64,000 bases of DNA from Actinoplanes xinjiangensis (GTDB lineage Bacteria > Actinomycetota > Actinomycetes > Mycobacteriales > Micromonosporaceae). A program made the position numbers and the translations under genes. Below are positions 48,976-57,438 of this stretch, in pieces. Each line of letters begins with the position of its first letter. Position 1 is the stretch's first letter. Location of the stretch: positions 1 to 64,000 of the forward strand of contig NZ_QGGR01000018.1 in NCBI RefSeq assembly GCF_003148685.1. The letters run 5' to 3'. Under the pieces are notes generated by a model. It made no database searches and had not been told where the DNA came from. It worked only from the letters and a program-made list of their open reading frames with translations.

Positions 48976-51900
48976 GTGAGACCTCATGGCCGGAGGGCCT
49001 GGAGATCGAGAGTGCGGTTGCTCGCGGTGGCGGGGTTGGCCTGCGCGCTGCTGACCCCGGTGGCGCCGGGCCGTGCCGAAGCGGCCGACCCTGCCGTCAA
49101 CCTGCGGGACACCCGAGCCCGAATCGCTGATGCGGCGCGGTTGGGTGGGCCGTCGGTGCAGGCGGCGGCGCGGGCGGCGCTGTTGGGTTCGGATGCCGAC
49201 TTGGAACGGTTCGTGGACCGTGACTGGGATGCGGCGTTCGTTCAGGACAATCGGATCCTCGTCGGTCAGTTGATGGCTGCTGATGGGCCGGCGGTGGCGG
49301 CCGCGGCCACTGCCGCGCTGGCGGGCTCCCCGGATGACGTGCAGAAATTCCTCGACTACGGCTTCGACCGGGCGTGGTTGCATGATGAGCGGATCCGGGT
49401 GGGTGATGCGATTCGTGCTGGTGGGCCGGTCACGGTGGAGAAGGGCAATCAGGCTCTGGACGCCGGTGATGAGGCGATCGGGGAGTTCCTGGCCACCGGG
49501 TTGGCGTCGACGCGTGCTCATGATGACCGTATTGAGGTCGGCATGATCATGCAGGCGGGTGGGCCGATCGTGCAGGCGGCGGGTAGTGCTGCTTTGGACG
49601 GTACTGCCGAGGATGTTCGTGAGTTTCTTCGGTATGGGCAGTATGTGGCGCAGGCGCGTGATGAGGAGATCGCGACGCTGGCGCAGTTGACGGAGCAGGC
49701 GCGGGCTGCGCAGCAGCAGACGCGGCAGGCGACGCAGCGGGCGCAGGTCTCGGCGAAGAAGGCGAACGAGGCGGCGGCGGCGGCGAACAAGGCGGCGCAG
49801 TTGGCGGCCAAGGAGACTGCTGAGGCGAAGGAGTCGACGCAGCGGGCTGCTCATGCGGCTAAGCGTGCTGCGGATGCTGCTGATCGTGCTGCTGCGGCGG
49901 CGCGGGAGGCGATCGGGGCGGCGCGGGAGGCGATCAAGGCTGCGCGGGTGGCGTCGAATGCTGCTTCGGCTGCGTCGGCGGCGGCGGTTCGGGCGGCGAA
50001 CAAGGCTGCTGAGGCGCGGGGTAAGGCGAACGCGGCGTTGAAGGATCGTCAGTCCGCGGGGGATGCGCGTAAGGCTGCGGAGGAGGCGGACGCTGCTGCG
50101 CAGACTGCTGAGGATGCGGGCACGGCTGCGGTGCAGTCGGTGACGGCGATTCAGGAGGCGATCACCGCGGCGATGTCGGCGGTGAGTGCTGCGGAGAATG
50201 CGGATGCCGCTGGTGGTGCGGCTGATGCCGCTGGTGGTGAGGCGCATCTGGCGCAGGCGGAGGCCGATAAGGCGCGTGCGGCGGCGAATCGGGCGAAGGC
50301 GTATGCGGCGCAGGCGCGTCGGGCGTTGGCGGAGGCTGAGAAGTGGGCGGGCCGGGCTGCTGTTGCGGCGCGGCAGGCTCATGCGGCGGCCATCGATGCG
50401 GCGGGGCATGCGCGGCGGGCGGCTGCGGCGGCGAGGCTTGCTGCTGATCATGCTGGTCAGGCTGCGGATCTGGCGAGGGAGACCGCGGCTCATGCTGCGG
50501 AGGCTGATGCTGCGGCGAAGGTCGCCACGACGGCGGCGGCGACGGCGGCGACTGTTGAGCAGACCGCTCGTGATCTGGATGCCGAGCGGTTGCGGTTGGA
50601 CACCGATCAGGCCATGCAGGCCGCCCGTGATGCGGCGGCGCTTGAGAAGCAGCAGCCGAAACCGACCCCCGACGACATTCCGCAGGTGGAGCGTCTGGAT
50701 GCGGAGACGGTCCGGTTGCTGGCCGAGGCGACCGCGGCGAATGCCGCGGCGGAGGTGGTCCTGGATCGTGGCCGGCGGGCGGCGATGCGGGTGATGGACG
50801 GTGTGGGAACGTGGAGCAAGACCGCCGCGCATGAAGCGCTGACCAGTGATGTGCTGCTGCGTAAGTGGTTGACCGGTGGCCGGTTGGTCGCGGCGGAGCA
50901 GGATGATCGTGAGCGGGTCACGGTGCTGGCCGAGGCCGGTATCAGTCAGCCGCATCGGGATGCGGCGTTGAAGGCGTTGGCCGGTACGCACGCTGATGTG
51001 GTGCGTTTCCTCAAGACGCAGCAGTATCCGGGCAAGATCCACGTGGATCGGGCCGCGATCGGTGAGTTGATCAGGACCGGTGGGCCGGCGATGATCGCGG
51101 CCGGTAACAAGGCTCTGGACGGCACCGGCGCGGACGCGCACGAGTTCCTGCGCAGCGGGCAGTATGTGGCGGCTGAGCACGACACCCGGATCGCGGTGGG
51201 GGAACTTGCTCGTACCGGTGGTCCTGAGGTGCGGGCCGCGGCGAACATCGCCTTGGACGGTCCGTCGTCCTACCGTGAGGCGTTCCTGAAGATCGGTCAG
51301 TTCAAGGCCGCTCAGCGTGATCAGTCAGCTGCCGCGCACGCGCAGACGGCGAAGCGGTATGTGACCGAGGCGGCGCGTTTCGCGGCGCTGGCCCGCAGTG
51401 ATGCGGCGACGGCGGCCAGGCTTGCGGCGCAGGCGAAGAACGACGCGGCGCAGGCGGATCTGGCCAAGAAGCGTGCCGAGGCGTCGGCTAAGGAGGCTGC
51501 GGACGCCGCGGCGCAGGCCAACGGCTACTGGTTGCAGGCCAAGAACTCCTCCGACCAGGCGGCCGCGTCGGCGCAGGCCGCCCGCAAGGCCGCGGCTGAC
51601 GCTGCGGCTGCGGCTCAGAGCGCTGAGGCGTCGGCCCGGCATGCGCAGTATTCCGCCGCTCGGGCCGCGGATTCGGCCAAGGAGGCACAGGAATCCGCGG
51701 ATGTGGCACGCAAGGCCGCTCTGGAGGCTGAGCAGGATTCCGCTGCGGCTTGGGACGCTGCTGCCCGGGCGTTCAGCGCCGCGGTCGAGAAGCGGATCGC
51801 CGAGCAGCGTGCGGCCGAGTCGTATCGCGATTCCAAGGGCAAACTGGACCCGCCGTGCTATTCCAGGAAGATTCCGTTCCTGGAGGACGCGCCCTGTTAC

Positions 51901-53034
51901 GACCAGTTGTTCCTGGACAGTTTCCAGCAGGGCGGACGGACCTGTGACGACTTCGTCGACGTCGAGGCCTGCGAGCAGGCACTGCCTCTGGCGCTTCAGG
52001 GAGGCCTCGCCGCGTGTGGTGTCGTGTGGGAGCCCTGCGACGCGGTCGGCGCGATCATCTGCGCGTTCCAGAAAGACTGGGAATGCGTGGTCACCGAGAT
52101 CGTCGCGCTTGTTCCGGGGCTGGGAATCCCCGCCAACGGCAAACGCCTCTACGACATCTACCGCAAATGGAAGAAGCTCGACAAGCAGCTGAAGGATAAG
52201 AAGAAAAAGAAGAAAGACAAAGATCAGGAAGAGAGCTGCCCTGACGACAACAGCTTCCTGCCAGGAACCAGGGTCCTGCTCTCCGATGGCACCAGCCGAC
52301 CCATCGAGCAGCTCGCAGTCGGTGACCAGGTTCTGGCCACCGACCCCATCGGCAACATCACCGCCGCCAAGCCCATCGCCGCGACCATCGTCGGCGAGGG
52401 CGCCAAGAAGCTCGTCGACATCACCATCGACACCGACGGCGACCGCGGCGACGAGACCGCCACCATCACCGCCACCCACAACCATCCCTTCTGGGTGCCG
52501 GCCCTCTCCGAATGGGTCGACGCGGAGAAACTCTCCTCGCGGCAATGGCTGCGGACCAGTGCCGGGACACAGGTCCAGATCACCGCGGTTCGGCACTACG
52601 ACGACGAAGCGCGTGTCCACAACCTGACCATCGCCGACATTCACACGTACTATGTGTTGGCCGACCAGGTCCCGGTGCTCGTCCACAACTGTGGTATCGC
52701 ACTGGGTATGCGTACTCCCCCGCGCGACGGACGGCCCCTGGAGGAGTTCGCGGACGACACCGGTGCTGACGCGTACTGGGACTGGCCCTCGGGCGGCGAG
52801 GACTTCGTAGAGGAACTCAAGGAGTACGTGAAGGACGGAAAGACGACGATCCACTTCAACCTCGACGGGATCGATCACCCACGCGAGTTCGCCGCGATGG
52901 GAGCCGGCATCAATCCCAAGGCCGGTGAGCACGTCACGGCTTGGGAATTGCATCTGGTGAGCAGTAATCCGAATGCCCTGGCTCGCACGAAGTTCTATCG
53001 GAACAACGAAGAAGTGGACAATCCCTTTGATTGA
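48976..53034 (+). CDS. ALF-repeat/HINT polymorphic toxin, copy 2
   Basis: A 1352-residue twin of toxin 1: signal peptide, four ALF-type repeats, Ala-rich coiled coil, second ALF set, coiled coil, and a HINT processing domain (SFLPGTRVLLSDGTSRPIEQ, THNHPFW, ending PVLVHNC). Residues from about 40 to the HINT domain are the same as in copy 1. The last 114 residues (52690-53031) are unrelated to the toxin 1 end and unrecognised; they include GADAYWDWPSGGEDFVEE and a C-terminal TAWELHLVSSNPNALART then KFYRNNEEV. HN|C at the junction is the classical intein-type C-terminal splice or cleavage site. GTG 48976 follows AGGAGAAGCTAGTA. The candidate immunity gene overlaps its 3' end. Confidence 0.9.
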   Translation: MRPHGRRAWRSRVRLLAVAGLACALLTPVAPGRAEAADPAVNLRDTRARIADAARLGGPSVQAAARAALLGSDADLERFVDRDWDAAFVQDNRILVGQLMAADGPAVAAAATAALAGSPDDVQKFLDYGFDRAWLHDERIRVGDAIRAGGPVTVEKGNQALDAGDEAIGEFLATGLASTRAHDDRIEVGMIMQAGGPIVQAAGSAALDGTAEDVREFLRYGQYVAQARDEEIATLAQLTEQARAAQQQTRQATQRAQVSAKKANEAAAAANKAAQLAAKETAEAKESTQRAAHAAKRAADAADRAAAAAREAIGAAREAIKAARVASNAASAASAAAVRAANKAAEARGKANAALKDRQSAGDARKAAEEADAAAQTAEDAGTAAVQSVTAIQEAITAAMSAVSAAENADAAGGAADAAGGEAHLAQAEADKARAAANRAKAYAAQARRALAEAEKWAGRAAVAARQAHAAAIDAAGHARRAAAAARLAADHAGQAADLARETAAHAAEADAAAKVATTAAATAATVEQTARDLDAERLRLDTDQAMQAARDAAALEKQQPKPTPDDIPQVERLDAETVRLLAEATAANAAAEVVLDRGRRAAMRVMDGVGTWSKTAAHEALTSDVLLRKWLTGGRLVAAEQDDRERVTVLAEAGISQPHRDAALKALAGTHADVVRFLKTQQYPGKIHVDRAAIGELIRTGGPAMIAAGNKALDGTGADAHEFLRSGQYVAAEHDTRIAVGELARTGGPEVRAAANIALDGPSSYREAFLKIGQFKAAQRDQSAAAHAQTAKRYVTEAARFAALARSDAATAARLAAQAKNDAAQADLAKKRAEASAKEAADAAAQANGYWLQAKNSSDQAAASAQAARKAAADAAAAAQSAEASARHAQYSAARAADSAKEAQESADVARKAALEAEQDSAAAWDAAARAFSAAVEKRIAEQRAAESYRDSKGKLDPPCYSRKIPFLEDAPCYDQLFLDSFQQGGRTCDDFVDVEACEQALPLALQGGLAACGVVWEPCDAVGAIICAFQKDWECVVTEIVALVPGLGIPANGKRLYDIYRKWKKLDKQLKDKKKKKKDKDQEESCPDDNSFLPGTRVLLSDGTSRPIEQLAVGDQVLATDPIGNITAAKPIAATIVGEGAKKLVDITIDTDGDRGDETATITATHNHPFWVPALSEWVDAEKLSSRQWLRTSAGTQVQITAVRHYDDEARVHNLTIADIHTYYVLADQVPVLVHNCGIALGMRTPPRDGRPLEEFADDTGADAYWDWPSGGEDFVEELKEYVKDGKTTIHFNLDGIDHPREFAAMGAGINPKAGEHVTAWELHLVSSNPNALARTKFYRNNEEVDNPFD
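49127..52565 (+). repeat. 3.4-kb direct repeat, copy 2
   Basis: Partner of 41651-45089 with an offset of 7476 bp. It covers the ALF, coiled-coil and most of the HINT coding sequence of toxin 2. Confidence 0.9.
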
Positions 53035-53404
53035 TGACTCGTCGACTGGCTCCCAGGCTGCCCTGGTGCTGCCTGGGAGGTTCCAGCCCCGGCGTTACGT
53101 CATCGGTCACTCGGAGCTCGAGATTCGAGGACCGGCCGGTTCGGGTCGGGTGACCAGCCTGAGGTTCTTCGGGGTGCTCGGGGTGAAGCTGAAGTCCGAG
53201 TACGACTCGCTGACCGTGGCCGAGGCGGACCAGTCGCTGCGGTCCGAGGTGCTTTCCTTCGCCGGGGTCGCCGGGCGGTCGTGGGCGCGGAAGGTTCGCG
53301 TTTTCGTCCTTTCGGAGGAGAGCTTCGTCGCGTGCCTCTCGCTGGTCGTTCGTGAACTCGTGGATGCGGATGCCCCGGAGGGGAAGCTCATCTACAAGAG
53401 CTAG
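53027..53404 (+). CDS. Candidate immunity protein for toxin 2
   Basis: Unrecognised 125-residue cytoplasmic-type protein without signal peptide, in the classical place of an immunity gene: same strand, overlapping the toxin 3' end by 8 nt, and before a terminator. Visible parts are LVLPGRFQPRRYVIGHSELE, a middle strand-rich part, and RSWARKVRVFVLSEESFVACL near the end. The TTG at 53027 is the likeliest start by coupling; GTG 53066 is an alternative, and neither has a strong SD. The role as immunity factor is inferred from position only. Confidence 0.65.
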   Translation: MIDDSSTGSQAALVLPGRFQPRRYVIGHSELEIRGPAGSGRVTSLRFFGVLGVKLKSEYDSLTVAEADQSLRSEVLSFAGVAGRSWARKVRVFVLSEESFVACLSLVVRELVDADAPEGKLIYKS

Positions 53405-53462
53405 TACGCCGACGGCACCCGTCGGCAACCACCAAGATTCTTCGGTTCGTTGCCGAACCAAG

Positions 53463-53500
53463 CGGCGGGGCCCACACCGGTTTCGGTGTGGGCCCCGCCG
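53463..53500. terminator. Bidirectional terminator between the immunity gene and ppc
   Basis: A 16-bp perfect stem (CGGCGGGGCCCACACC and its complement) with a 6-nt loop between convergent stops at 53404 and 53519. Confidence 0.85.
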
Positions 53501-53518
53501 TCTGCGCTGCGGAATGGA

Positions 53519-56314
53519 TCAGCCGGTGTTGCGCATGCCGGCGGCGATGCCGTTGACCGTGGTCAGCAGCGCCCGCTCCAGGGCCGTCGAGTCCGACGGG
53601 CCCCGGCGGGCGCCCGGCGCCGTCGGCATCTGGCGACCGGCCTCGCCGAGTTCCCGGTACTGGCGCAGCAGCGCCACCTGGAGGTGGTGCAGCGGCTCCA
53701 GGTACGTGTCCCGGACGCCCAGCGTGCGGTTGAGTTCCGGCTGCGAGGCCAGCAACTCGGTGCCGCCGGTGATGGCCAGCACCTCCTGGACGGTCAGCGC
53801 GTACTCCTGCTCGATCGTGGTGAAGATGTGGTGCAGGTCTTCGGGGACCAGCGTCTCCACGTAGCGGCGGGCGATCGACAGGTCGGTCTTGGCCAGCATC
53901 ATCTCGACGTTCGACAGGAACGTGCGGAAGAACTGCCAGTTCTCGTGCATGGCGTCGAGTTCGTTGCCGAGGCCGGCGGCGCGGACGGCGGCCAGGCCGG
54001 TGCCGACACCGAACCAGCCGGGGACGATCTGCCGGGTCTGGGTCCAGCCGAACACCCACGGGATGGCGCGCAGGCCGCTCAGGCCGGCATCGGCGTTGGG
54101 GCGCTTGGCCGGGCGGGAGCCGATGTTGAGGGCGCCGAGCAACTCGGTGGGGGTGGCGGCCCAGAAGTAGGCGGCCAGGTCGGGGTCCTCGACCAGCGAA
54201 CGGTAGCGGGTGAACGCCGCGTCCGAGGCCGTGTCCATGACCGAGTCCCACACCTCGAGGCGGACCGGGTCGACGGAGATGTTGGTGTGCAGCAGCGTCG
54301 CCTGGAGTACGGCCGCGACCGTGAGTTCCAGGTTCTCCCGGGCCAGGGCGGGCACCGTGTACTTGTCGGAGATGACCTCGCCCTGCTCGGTCACCTTGAT
54401 CGCGCCGTCCAGCGTGCCGTACGGCTGCGCCAGGATCGCCTCGTGCGTGGGGCCGCCGCCGCGCCCGACCGTACCGCCGCGGCCGTGGAAGAGCCGGAGC
54501 CGGACGCCGTGCCGGGCCGCGACGTCACGCAGCGACCGCTGTGCCTTGTGGATGCGCCACTGGCTGGTGGTGATCCCGGCCTCCTTGTTGGAGTCCGAGT
54601 AGCCGAGCATGATCTCCTGCACGTCGCCGCGGGCGCGGACGATCTCCCGGTAGGCCGGGATGGAGAGCATCTCGTCGAGCAGGTCGCCGCCGGCGTCGAG
54701 TTCGGCCGGGGTCTCCAGTAGCGGGATGATGTCGACCTGGGCGCGGCCGGTGTGGATGTCGACGAGGCCGGCCTCGCGGGCCAGCACGGCCGCGGCGAGC
54801 ACGTCGTCGACGCCGAGGGTCATCGAGATGATGTACGACTCGATGACGTCGTCACCGAACCGGGCCTGGGACTCGCGGATGGTGTGGAACACGTCGAACG
54901 TCTTGCGGGCCGAGTCGGTGAGCGGGGTGTCGATGTTCGACAGCGGCCGGCGCCCGGTCAGTTCGGCGGCCAGCAACTTGGTCCGGGAGACCCGGTCCAG
55001 GGTGGCGTAGTCGTCGACCTCACCGACCTGCGCGTACATCTGCTGGAGCACCTCGTGGTGCTTCTCGGCGTGCTCGCGGACGTCAAGCGTGGCGAGCTGC
55101 AGGCCGAACGCGGACACCTGCCGGATCGCGGTGGCGACCACCCCGACGGCGGAGAGCTGGCCGGAGTTGCGGGCCAGCGAGGCGCGCATCAGCTCCAGAT
55201 CGGAGATCAGCTCGGCGCTGCCCAGATAGTCGCGGCCGGGCACGTGCGGGGTGTTGCTGACCAGCCGGGCCCGGGTGTTGGCGAGTTTCGCCTTGATCGC
55301 CCGCACCTTCAGACGGTACGGCTCCTCGGCGTTGACCCGGCGGAACCGCTGCGCGATCTCGGGCAGGGTGTCGAGGTCCTGGGCGAGGCTGGCGGACAGG
55401 TCGAGGGAGACGCCGCGCAGCCGCCGGGAGACGGACAGCTCGTCGATCAGCTTGTCCATCGCCTTCTCGGTGGCCTGGATACCGTGCTCATGCTGGATGA
55501 GCAGCACCTCGCGGGTGACGGTCGGCGTGACGAACGGGTTGCCGTCGCGGTCGCCGCCGATCCACGAGCCGAAGGTCAGCGGCTTCGACGTGGGTGCGGT
55601 CTCCACACCGAGGCGGCGCAGCGTGTCGGCGAGGTCGTCGAGCACCTGCGGGGCCGCTTCGGCGTACAGATCCTTCAGGTAGTAGACCGCGTTGCGGGCC
55701 TCGTCGGTCGGGTCCGGCCGGTCGAGGCGCAGCTCGTCGGTCTGCCAGAGCAGGTCGATGAGTTCGGCGAACCGCTTGGTGGAGACGGTGGTGTCGGTGG
55801 CGCCGTAGAGGGCGGCGGCCGCGGACTCGGCGTCGAGCGAGTCGGCGACCTGGCGCAGCTTCGACAGGATCGAGCGGCGGGCGGCCTCGGTGGGGTGCGC
55901 GGTGAAGACGGGGCGGATCGCGAGGCGACGGGCGGCGGCGGCGATCTCGTCGGCCGGCACACCCTTCTCGGCGATCTGCTTGGCGGCCTGGTCCAGCCAG
56001 CCGCCGTTCCTGGCCCGGCGGCGCTGCAGGTCACGGGCGCGGTGCACCTGCTCGGTGATGTTCGCCAGGTGGAAGTAGGTGGAGAAGGCCCGGGCCAGCT
56101 TGGTGCCGGTGGTGATGTCCATGGCGGAGAGCCGGTCGGCGGCGGCCGGGGCGTCCTGCCGGACCAGGGCACGGATCTCCTCGACCAGGTCGAGAAGGGG
56201 ACGGCCCTCTTGACGGGCCAGGGTCTGACCGAGCAGCGTGCCGATCCGGCGGATGTCGGCGCGTAGTGCTGCGTCGGGACCCTCCAGGTCGAGGTGGGCA
56301 GGCTCGTCGGACAT
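53519..56314 (-). CDS. ppc: Phosphoenolpyruvate carboxylase
   Basis: Carboxylates PEP with bicarbonate to oxaloacetate, refilling the TCA cycle. The 931-residue protein has the normal length. Visible active-site segments are FTAHPTEAARRSIL (catalytic His near residue 140), FGSWIGGDRDGNPFVT, the mobile-loop GYSDSNKEAGI, LFHGRGGTVGRGGGP and the C-terminal QQMY-type helices, ending in MRNTG. ATG 56314 has AAGGAG at 7 nt. A copy of its last codons at 48471 shows that DNA next to this gene was rearranged. The gene marks the boundary between the accessory island and core genes. Confidence 0.96.
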   Translation of the reverse strand: MSDEPAHLDLEGPDAALRADIRRIGTLLGQTLARQEGRPLLDLVEEIRALVRQDAPAAADRLSAMDITTGTKLARAFSTYFHLANITEQVHRARDLQRRRARNGGWLDQAAKQIAEKGVPADEIAAAARRLAIRPVFTAHPTEAARRSILSKLRQVADSLDAESAAAALYGATDTTVSTKRFAELIDLLWQTDELRLDRPDPTDEARNAVYYLKDLYAEAAPQVLDDLADTLRRLGVETAPTSKPLTFGSWIGGDRDGNPFVTPTVTREVLLIQHEHGIQATEKAMDKLIDELSVSRRLRGVSLDLSASLAQDLDTLPEIAQRFRRVNAEEPYRLKVRAIKAKLANTRARLVSNTPHVPGRDYLGSAELISDLELMRASLARNSGQLSAVGVVATAIRQVSAFGLQLATLDVREHAEKHHEVLQQMYAQVGEVDDYATLDRVSRTKLLAAELTGRRPLSNIDTPLTDSARKTFDVFHTIRESQARFGDDVIESYIISMTLGVDDVLAAAVLAREAGLVDIHTGRAQVDIIPLLETPAELDAGGDLLDEMLSIPAYREIVRARGDVQEIMLGYSDSNKEAGITTSQWRIHKAQRSLRDVAARHGVRLRLFHGRGGTVGRGGGPTHEAILAQPYGTLDGAIKVTEQGEVISDKYTVPALARENLELTVAAVLQATLLHTNISVDPVRLEVWDSVMDTASDAAFTRYRSLVEDPDLAAYFWAATPTELLGALNIGSRPAKRPNADAGLSGLRAIPWVFGWTQTRQIVPGWFGVGTGLAAVRAAGLGNELDAMHENWQFFRTFLSNVEMMLAKTDLSIARRYVETLVPEDLHHIFTTIEQEYALTVQEVLAITGGTELLASQPELNRTLGVRDTYLEPLHHLQVALLRQYRELGEAGRQMPTAPGARRGPSDSTALERALLTTVNGIAAGMRNTG

Positions 56315-56413
56315 CGGGCGCTCCTTCGCTCGGATGGCTCCAGGACGGCGCTGTCCCGACTTCGCCGATGTTATCGGCGTACCCCGGTCAGGGGGTGAAT
56401 TGAGTCAAGAGTC

Positions 56414-57433
56414 TCATGACCCGGTCAGCGACCGCGCATAGGCGGGGTACCACTGACCTGCGGGGGGAGCGCCGCCGCCGCAGGCGCCGTCCGACTCTCC
56501 GGGACGTTTCACCCAGAGGTACGCATCGACGAGTTCCCGTCCGGTACGCAGGGTCGGGACGTGGCCGAGCCGTCGTCCGGGCGGATTGCACCAGAGCCGG
56601 TCACCCCTGCCCCGGCGGGCCGGGCCGTTGCCGTTGCGGCTGGTGTCGACGACGAAGTGCCGGCCGGCGAGCAGGCGGGACAGCTCTGTTCCGTACCGCA
56701 GATTGGTGTCGGTGGTGTGGAAGTTGGCGACGTTGAGGGCGAAGCCGCGGGCGCGGGTGGCGCCGGACCGCCGCAGTGCCGGCGCCATCCGGGCCGCGGA
56801 GACCCATCCGGGGTGACCGGCGTCGAGGTAGACCGCGACGCCCGGTTGGGCCCGCAGGGTGTCGACCGCGTGGGCGAGGAGGGTGTAGCGCGCCGCCGCG
56901 GCCCGCGGCCCGAGACATCCCGAGACGGCCTGGGCGACCGCGTCCGGTTCCAGGATCACCATGGCGCGGTGCCCGCGCATCGCGCCGGCCATCGAGGAGA
57001 TCCAATTGCGGTACGACTGTGCGCTGCGCGCGCCGCCTGCCGAGTACTGCCGGCAGTCCCGGTGCGGAATGAAGTAGAGCGTCACGACCGGCACCCTCCC
57101 GGTCGTGCTCGCCGCGGTGACCAGCCGGCGGGCCCGGTCGGCGAACCCGGGCCGTGCGTCGGTGAACCAGGTCGCGGCCGGCTGGTCGGCGATCCGCCGG
57201 ATCACCGCGGCCTCCCGGTGCCGTCCCGACTTGCGGAGATTGCGCAGGTAGCGCGGCGCGAGCCCGCCCGGGTCGAGGTAGAGGCCGGCGACGGGCCGGG
57301 CGGCGGGCGGGGTCCGCAGCGGTGCCGGTTCCGCCGGGTCGTGCGCCAGCGCGACGGCGGCGGCGGTGGTGACGCCGAGCAGCAGGGCGAGCAGGCGCGC
57401 CCGGCGCCCTCTCCGGTAGCGGTGCCGTGCCAT
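56414..57433 (-). CDS. cslZ: GH6-family endoglucanase-like secreted protein
   Basis: A glycoside hydrolase family 6 protein of 339 residues, expected outside the membrane. A basic N-terminus and hydrophobic stretch (LLALLLGVTTAAAVALA) act as signal or anchor. The domain shows VVTLYFIPHRDC, the GH6 proton-donor region MVILEPDAVAQ, YLDAGHPGWV and the C-terminal LWVKRPGESDGAC. It lies 5 nt after the GlxA-type gene. In Streptomyces the same order (cslA, glxA, GH6 gene cslZ) makes and trims a cellulose-like polymer at hyphal tips; the symbol follows that analogy. ATG 57433 avoids overlap into glxA; 57508 is the longer alternative. Confidence 0.88.
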   Translation of the reverse strand: MARHRYRRGRRARLLALLLGVTTAAAVALAHDPAEPAPLRTPPAARPVAGLYLDPGGLAPRYLRNLRKSGRHREAAVIRRIADQPAATWFTDARPGFADRARRLVTAASTTGRVPVVTLYFIPHRDCRQYSAGGARSAQSYRNWISSMAGAMRGHRAMVILEPDAVAQAVSGCLGPRAAAARYTLLAHAVDTLRAQPGVAVYLDAGHPGWVSAARMAPALRRSGATRARGFALNVANFHTTDTNLRYGTELSRLLAGRHFVVDTSRNGNGPARRGRGDRLWCNPPGRRLGHVPTLRTGRELVDAYLWVKRPGESDGACGGGAPPAGQWYPAYARSLTGS

Positions 57434-57438
57434 CGGTC

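Noticed and set aside
53450..56266. Long plus-strand frames opposite ppc
   Set aside because: ppc is unmistakable on the other strand; these frames are Gly/Arg/Val-rich shadows.
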